Source: Flavobacterium notoginsengisoli
GTDB taxonomy: Bacteria > Bacteroidota > Bacteroidia > Flavobacteriales > Flavobacteriaceae
NCBI RefSeq assembly: GCF_014207905.1
Contig: NZ_JACHLB010000006.1
Coordinates: 186,001-250,000 of the forward strand
DNA length: 64,000 nt
Reading direction: 5' to 3'
Shown here: in pieces, positions 59,935-64,000 of the stretch
Layout of the letters: every line of letters begins with the position of its first letter
Numbering within the stretch: position 1 is the first letter of the stretch
Notes under the pieces: generated by a model
Databases searched by the model: none
What the model saw: the letters and a program-made list of their open reading frames with translations, nothing else
What the model was told of the DNA's origin: nothing
Program-made: the position numbers and the translations under genes

Positions 59935-60486
59935 TTATCTATTACGTTCGATAATTTCTGCTAATAATTTTTTAGCGCGTAAAAGTTTAACTTTTACACT
60001 GCTTAAAGGTTCGTCAATCTTAACGGCGATTTCCTGATAAGACATTTCCTGAAAGTAACGAAGCTGAATTACTTCTTGATAGTGAGGTTTAAGTTCTTTG
60101 ATGCACAAGAGCAAACGAGAAAGATTTTGTTCTTTAATCAAAGCATCTTCTGCAGATGGAGTAGGGTCGGCAATATTATAAGCCTGCTGGTCTTCGTTGT
60201 CTGTGATTTCTATAAAAAGACTGGTTTTCTTTTTTCTAAGTAAATCAATATAGACATTTTTTGCTATTGCAATAAGCCAAGTATTGAATTGAAATTCGGC
60301 GTTGTAAGAAGCTATTTTGTCAAAAGCTTTTGAGAAAGTTTCTATTGTAATATCTTCTGCAATCGTTTCATTCTCGGTACGTTTGAGCATAAACGAATAC
60401 ACCTCATTCCAGTAATGATCTAATAAAAAAGTAAAGGCGATCTGATCGCCTTTTTTTGCTTTTTCTATTTTAGAATTTATTTCCAA
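59935..60486 (-). CDS. ECF-type RNA polymerase sigma factor
   Basis: 183 aa. Region 2 covers about residues 10-85 (DHYWNEVYSFMLKRTENETIAEDITIETFSKAF, NTWLIAIAKNVYIDLLRKKK) and region 4 about residues 115-180 (HYQEVIQLRYFQEMSYQEIAVKIDEPLSSVKVKLLRAKKLL). The start is TTG at 60486, inside the end of the glycosyltransferase gene, which overlaps by 10 nt; an in-frame ATG lies only 30 residues further in. No anti-sigma gene lies beside it, so its control is not visible here. Confidence 0.9.
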   Translation of the reverse strand: MEINSKIEKAKKGDQIAFTFLLDHYWNEVYSFMLKRTENETIAEDITIETFSKAFDKIASYNAEFQFNTWLIAIAKNVYIDLLRKKKTSLFIEITDNEDQQAYNIADPTPSAEDALIKEQNLSRLLLCIKELKPHYQEVIQLRYFQEMSYQEIAVKIDEPLSSVKVKLLRAKKLLAEIIERNR

Positions 60487-61583
60487 TATACTGGTTTTGA
60501 AAAGATATTAGTTATAAAGATATTAATTTGCGTTAATATAAGCGCTATCTCAACAACTGGAAACCAAATTTTAAGGTCATTTTCTTTTAGTTTTCCTGCT
60601 GAACATCCAATTATTGTCCAAACAATGGTATAGCGCGTTGCTAAAATTGCTAATACAGCAATCCATTGAAATTGGAAAGCCAATAAAACTATAACTAATA
60701 AAAAGAAAAATAATTGTGAAAGGAAAAATAATCCCAACTGCATTTTATCAAAAAACTTATAATGTTCCGCAGTAGAAATATGTCTTCTTTTTTGTGTAAA
60801 CCACTCTTTATATGTTTTTTTTGGTTTCGAATAAGTGAAACTTTCCGGAGTATAAGAAATGGTTGTGTTTGTTTTATTTGCCGCCTGATTGATAAATAAA
60901 TCATCATCGCCAGAACGAATCTGAATATGATCAATAAATCCGTTTACGTTAAAAAACTCTTCTTTTTTATAAGCCAAATTGCGTCCAACTCCCATATATG
61001 GTGAACCTAATTTTGCCCAAGAAAAATATTGAAGGGCTGTCAAAACCGTTTCAAAACGAATGATTTTATTTAAAAAAGAACGTTCTACTTTTTCGTAACC
61101 TCCATAACCTAATACAATAGTTTTGTTTAGTGTAAACTGAGAAGTCATAGAAGTAATCCAATCTTTGGTAGACGGGAAACAATCTGCATCTGTAAATAAT
61201 AGGTAATCTTTTTTTGCTGCTTTAATTCCTAGCGTTAAAGCGTATTTTTTATTTCCCCAAAAAGCTTCGTTGTTTTCAACTTTTACCAAACGAATATTAG
61301 AGAATTCTTTTTCAAATTCTTCAAAAACCTCAAGGGTTTCATCGCTTGATGCATCGTCAATTAAAACGATTTCAAAATCTGGATAGTCTTGCTGTGCCAA
61401 AAGCGGAACGTATTTTTTTACATTCTCTTCTTCGTTTTTTGCGCATACAATTACAGATACTGGAAGATTTTTAGGTTTTATATGTTGAGGTTTGGCAAAA
61501 GCAAATTTTCCAAAAACACCTAAATAATAAAATAATTGAACTACGACAATAGCAATAAAAAAGTAAAATATGTATATAAGCAT
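60477..61583 (-). CDS. Glycosyltransferase family 2 (membrane-anchored)
   Basis: A 368-aa processive-type GT2 enzyme. An N-terminal membrane helix (IYIFYFFIAIVVVQLFYYLG) precedes the GT-A domain with PVSVIVCAKNEEENV, the metal-binding DXD in LFTDADCFPS and the acceptor region IRSGDDDLFINQAA. A QxxRW-like site (TQKRRH) follows, with two C-terminal membrane helices. It may add sugars to a lipid or surface glycan. It lies upstream of the ECF sigma gene in the same transcript. Confidence 0.9.
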   Translation of the reverse strand: MLIYIFYFFIAIVVVQLFYYLGVFGKFAFAKPQHIKPKNLPVSVIVCAKNEEENVKKYVPLLAQQDYPDFEIVLIDDASSDETLEVFEEFEKEFSNIRLVKVENNEAFWGNKKYALTLGIKAAKKDYLLFTDADCFPSTKDWITSMTSQFTLNKTIVLGYGGYEKVERSFLNKIIRFETVLTALQYFSWAKLGSPYMGVGRNLAYKKEEFFNVNGFIDHIQIRSGDDDLFINQAANKTNTTISYTPESFTYSKPKKTYKEWFTQKRRHISTAEHYKFFDKMQLGLFFLSQLFFFLLVIVLLAFQFQWIAVLAILATRYTIVWTIIGCSAGKLKENDLKIWFPVVEIALILTQINIFITNIFSKPVYWK

Positions 61584-61668
61584 CTGATTTATTTGGTTCT
61601 ATTAATTTTCACGTTCTGCGACTGCAAATGTACTTATGAATTCTTTAAATTCAATAGCCAAACCCGAT

Positions 61669-62283
61669 TTACTTTCGGCATTTCGACATTTCTTTCGCAA
61701 CAGCTATAGCCTGAGGGTTTTCTGTTTTTTCTAATTCCGAAATTATGTTTTTATAATTGTGGTCGTCTCGGTTTTGAGAGAGTTTTTTTGTGGCTTGAAT
61801 TTCGTCAATTTCTATTTCAAAACCAAATATTCCTCTAGCTTCACGCATTGTTTTTGCTGATAAATCTTCAACTCGTACCGGATTTTCAGAATTTGCTTCG
61901 TATTTGTCTACGAGCTTTTTTAATTGTTCAACAGAAGTTTCATAATCAACAATTTTGATTCTTCCATAAACATGCACGGCTATGTAATTCCATGTTGGAA
62001 CATTTTCGTGATCATACCAAGAAGAAGAAATATAACTATGTGAGCCTGTGAAAACAGCCAAAACCTGATCGTTTTCTTTAAAACCTTCGGCTTGCGGATT
62101 TAATTTTGAAATATGTCCTTGTAAAATTTCTTTTCCTTCGGCGTTAATCTCAAGTTCTATCGGAATATGTGTGGCACATAACTTTCCGTTAGTTTGATTG
62201 ATTAAGATTCCAAAACTATTTTCTTTTATAAAAGTTCTGATTTCTTCTTGATTTTCGTTTTTGTATAAATCTGGAGTATACAT
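61669..62283 (-). CDS. PaiB-family FMN-binding protein
   Basis: A 204-aa protein of the PaiB/FMN-binding negative transcriptional regulator family. Typical features are MYTPDLYKNENQEEIRTFIKENSFGILI, GKLCATHIPIEL, LQGHISKLNPQ, VFTGSHSYISSSWYDHENVPTWNYIAVHVYG and the C-terminal GFEIEIDEIQATKKLSQNRDDHNYKNI. PaiB was first described as a repressor of sporulation genes in Bacillus, though its fold is that of a flavin-binding split barrel. Its target here is unknown. Confidence 0.86.
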   Translation of the reverse strand: MYTPDLYKNENQEEIRTFIKENSFGILINQTNGKLCATHIPIELEINAEGKEILQGHISKLNPQAEGFKENDQVLAVFTGSHSYISSSWYDHENVPTWNYIAVHVYGRIKIVDYETSVEQLKKLVDKYEANSENPVRVEDLSAKTMREARGIFGFEIEIDEIQATKKLSQNRDDHNYKNIISELEKTENPQAIAVAKEMSKCRK

Positions 62284-62299
62284 TGTTGTCTTTTTTTTG

Positions 62300-62346
62300 C
62301 CACGAATTACACGAATTTAATTAGTGAAAATTCGTGTAATTCGTGG
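62300..62346. repeat. Perfect 19-bp foldback, CCACGAATTACACGAATTT
   Basis: CCACGAATTACACGAATTT (62300-62318) is the exact complement of 62328-62346, with a 9-nt loop. It lies between the PaiB-like gene and murB (both minus strand). Copies or fragments of the same word occur near 40340 and 49100. Confidence 0.75.
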
Positions 62347-62357
62347 CGAATATTTTT

Positions 62358-63371
62358 TTAAATCACATTTACTTCCGCTTCAATCTGAATTCCAAATTTT
62401 TCAAAAACCGTTTTTTGAACTTCTTTAGAAACGGCTAAAATTTCTTGTCCCGTTGCGTTTCCATAATTTACTAAAACCAAAGCCTGGTTTTTATGAACTC
62501 CCGCATCTCCAAAACGTTTTCCTTTAAAGCCAGCTTGTTCAATAAGCCAACCAGCAGGAACTTTTACTTCAGTTTCGGAAACTTCATAAAACTTCATTTC
62601 TGGAAAATTCTGGTGGATTTTCTCGAAATCAGATTTGGATATAATTGGATTTTTAAAGAAGCTTCCGCTATTTCCTAATTCTTTTGGATCAGGAAGTTTG
62701 CTTTGTCTGATAGCAATTACAGCGTTACTAACATCTTTTAAAGTTGGTTCCGTAATATTGTTTTTAGCCAATTCAGCTAAAATGTCTCCGTAAGAAGTAT
62801 TTATTTTATGATTGCGTTTGGTTAGTTTGAAAACCACCGAAGTAATAATGTATTGATCTTTAACTTCATGTTTGAAAATACTTTCACGGTAGCCAAAATT
62901 ACATTCGTCATTATTGAAAGTTCTCATTTCTTGAGTTGCAATGTTCATCGCGTCGCACGAAATAAAAGTGTCTTTAATTTCGGTTCCATAAGCGCCAATA
63001 TTCTGAACAGGCGTTGTACCAACATTTCCCGGAATAAGGGACATATTTTCTAAGCCACCAAAATTATTGTCGATTGTCCAAAGAACGAAATCGTGCCAAG
63101 TTTCGCCAGCCTGACTTTCAACCCAAACAAAATCGTCGTCTTCTTTTGTGATTTTTTTGCCTTTTAAATCAATATGAATAACCAAAGCATCAATATCTTT
63201 CGTTAAAAGCATATTGCTTCCGCCGCCCAAAATAAATTTTTTCTCGTTTTTATTTTCCGATAAAATGGTTTTCAATTCAGCAATAGAATGAACTGCAACG
63301 AATTGTTTTGCACTGGCTTCAATGCCAAAAGTATTGTGTTTTTTTAAAGAAAAATTGGATTGGATTTCCAT
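62358..63371 (-). CDS. murB: UDP-N-acetylmuramate dehydrogenase
   Basis: Reduces UDP-N-acetylenolpyruvylglucosamine in cell-wall synthesis. 337 aa from ATG 63369-63371 (MEIQSNFSLKKHNTFGIEA); the longer frame begins with TTG. FAD-binding motif FILGGGSNMLLT, LIPGNVGTTPVQNIGAYGTEI (type I MurB), GYRESIFK and the catalytic Ser in NSGSFFKNPI are intact. The C-terminal Glu lies in the EAEVNVI stretch. It is the E. coli-like type I form. Confidence 0.94.
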   Translation of the reverse strand: MEIQSNFSLKKHNTFGIEASAKQFVAVHSIAELKTILSENKNEKKFILGGGSNMLLTKDIDALVIHIDLKGKKITKEDDDFVWVESQAGETWHDFVLWTIDNNFGGLENMSLIPGNVGTTPVQNIGAYGTEIKDTFISCDAMNIATQEMRTFNNDECNFGYRESIFKHEVKDQYIITSVVFKLTKRNHKINTSYGDILAELAKNNITEPTLKDVSNAVIAIRQSKLPDPKELGNSGSFFKNPIISKSDFEKIHQNFPEMKFYEVSETEVKVPAGWLIEQAGFKGKRFGDAGVHKNQALVLVNYGNATGQEILAVSKEVQKTVFEKFGIQIEAEVNVI

Positions 63372-63423
63372 AAATAAAAGGCTTTTTAAATCTGACTTCA
63401 AAAGTAAGGATTATAATTTTTTC

Positions 63424-63484
63424 TAACCGCAAAGAGCGCAAAGTTTTACGCAAAGTTCGCAAAGCTTTGTGTTCTTTGCGGTTA
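63424..63484. repeat. CGCAAAG foldback
   Basis: TAACCGCAAAGA (63424-63435) pairs with TCTTTGCGGTTA (63473-63484). CGCAAAG occurs four times in between as direct repeats. It separates murB and the glycosyltransferase gene. Confidence 0.65.
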
Positions 63485-63486
63485 AA

Positions 63487-64000
63487 TTATTTTCTATAAT
63501 TAATCAATTCGTGATATTTCTCCGAAATAATTTTCATATTAATATCATAATTGGCATTTTCTTCAACAAACTTTCTATTTCGAATAATAGTTTGGTTTCG
63601 AAATTCAGAATTTTCAAAAGACCAAATCAATTCATTTGCTAGCATTTCGATATTGTCAATTTCAATCAGTTGCCCGTTCTCCCGATGCGTAATCCAACTT
63701 TGATTTCCTGGAATATTTGAAACTATTGGATAGCAATTACAAGCCATAGCTTCAAACAAAGATGCTGAAACACCTTCTGTAATTGGCATGCTGATGTAAA
63801 TATTGGATTGCTGTAATAATTTAGGAAGTTCTGTATTCGGAATTCTTCCAGTAAAAAGTACTTTTTTTTCCATTTGAAGATCTTTTGCTAAATCTTTTAA
63901 ATGTTGCAATCTTGGTCCATCGCCAACAATTGTCAAAGAAAAATCAATTTGTGTTTGATGTAAAACTCCAAATGCTTTTAAAATAGATTCATGACGATAT
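63487..64000 (-). CDS. GT4-family glycosyltransferase, C-terminal part (5' end outside window)
   Basis: The frame is open to the window edge, with codons in phase with 63999. The visible part is the nucleotide-sugar-binding half of a GT-B enzyme: SLTIVGDGPRLQHL, KVLFTGRIPNTELPKLLQQSNIYISMPITEGVSASLFEAMACNCYPIVS, with the E-x7-E motif as EGVSASLFE. A KYHEL-type C-terminus ends the protein. It belongs to family 4 and probably builds a surface glycan or lipid-linked sugar. The acceptor is unknown. Confidence 0.9.
   Translation of the reverse strand, partial: YRHESILKAFGVLHQTQIDFSLTIVGDGPRLQHLKDLAKDLQMEKKVLFTGRIPNTELPKLLQQSNIYISMPITEGVSASLFEAMACNCYPIVSNIPGNQSWITHRENGQLIEIDNIEMLANELIWSFENSEFRNQTIIRNRKFVEENANYDINMKIISEKYHELINYRK

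Noticed and set aside
63424..63484. CRISPR-like array of CGCAAAG
   Set aside because: Repeats are 7 nt and nearly contiguous, with no spacers of constant length and no cas genes.

Overview
The window reads as a piece of a Flavobacterium-type chromosome (Bacteroidota, Flavobacteriaceae). The grounds are: AT-rich DNA; promoters with the Bacteroidota -7 box TAnnTTTG and, at several sites, a TTG about 18-24 nt upstream; almost no Shine-Dalgarno sequences; tRNA genes without encoded CCA; and lineage-typical proteins (HmuY-like lipoprotein, DUF6607, DUF4173, DUF4369 and TonB-dependent receptors, Bacteroidota-type TonB). It is mostly core genome. I see no phage, plasmid, insertion sequence, CRISPR array or rRNA. 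Family names come from recognising motifs by eye; no database search was run.

Layout. 1-9.2 kb: 3' end of recQ, a FAD oxidoreductase, two proteins of unknown function, quinone reductase, secreted Xaa-Pro aminopeptidase, a META-domain lipoprotein and an exported msrA-msrB pair. 9.5-12.3 kb: an idi-queD-bcp-manA run and a small helical protein. 12.4-12.7 kb: two identical tRNA-Thr(TGT) genes, each with its own promoter and terminator. 12.8-20 kb: membrane protein and lipoproteins, patatin, htpG, OmpA-like lipoprotein. 20-30.4 kb: orphan ABC ATPase, a repeat element, S9 peptidase, fabH, cutC, a TonB-dependent receptor and argS. 30.6-35.2 kb: a probable haem/iron uptake locus (DUF6607 divergent from a TonB-dependent receptor and HmuY-like lipoprotein) with mirror-image promoters. 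35.5-40.1 kb: a coupled operon of two SGNH hydrolase-like proteins, one carrying an inserted LysM, plus an MBOAT O-acyltransferase, probably a cell-envelope O-acylation machine. 40.5-44 kb: ffh, folD and corA, the last with a possible leader peptide and hairpin. 44.4-46.8 kb: membrane protein, winged-helix regulator and DUF4173 membrane protein, with the same palindromic site in front of both membrane genes. 46.8-51.1 kb: rluF, monooxygenase-like protein, alpha/beta hydrolase, a zinc-ribbon-family protein with no cysteine, and a Nif3-like protein. 51.2-64 kb: lpxK, hybrid histidine kinase, gap, lipA, M48 protease, PH-domain and DUF4184 proteins, TonB, ECF sigma factor, GT2 and PaiB-like genes, murB, and the 3' end of a GT4 glycosyltransferase.

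Two things stand out beyond the gene list. First, the intergenic spaces reuse a small vocabulary of foldback words (AAATTCC, GTTTCAAG, AAAGGTTCAAAG, CCACGAATTACAC, GCCACAGATTA, CTTAGAACCTCAG, AAGGTTTTGAAAACCTT, ATTCCGTAGGAAT). Copies lie at about a dozen places and sometimes supply the last codons or stop of a neighbouring gene. Second, there are two candidate local regulatory circuits: the ACTTTG-N5-CAAAGTACTTT sites around the winged-helix/DUF4173 cluster, and the leader ORF plus hairpin before corA. Several start codons were moved from the longest ORF to an inner ATG. Others (gap, lpxK-facing hydrolase, MBOAT, ECF sigma, first SGNH gene) appear to use TTG or GTG.
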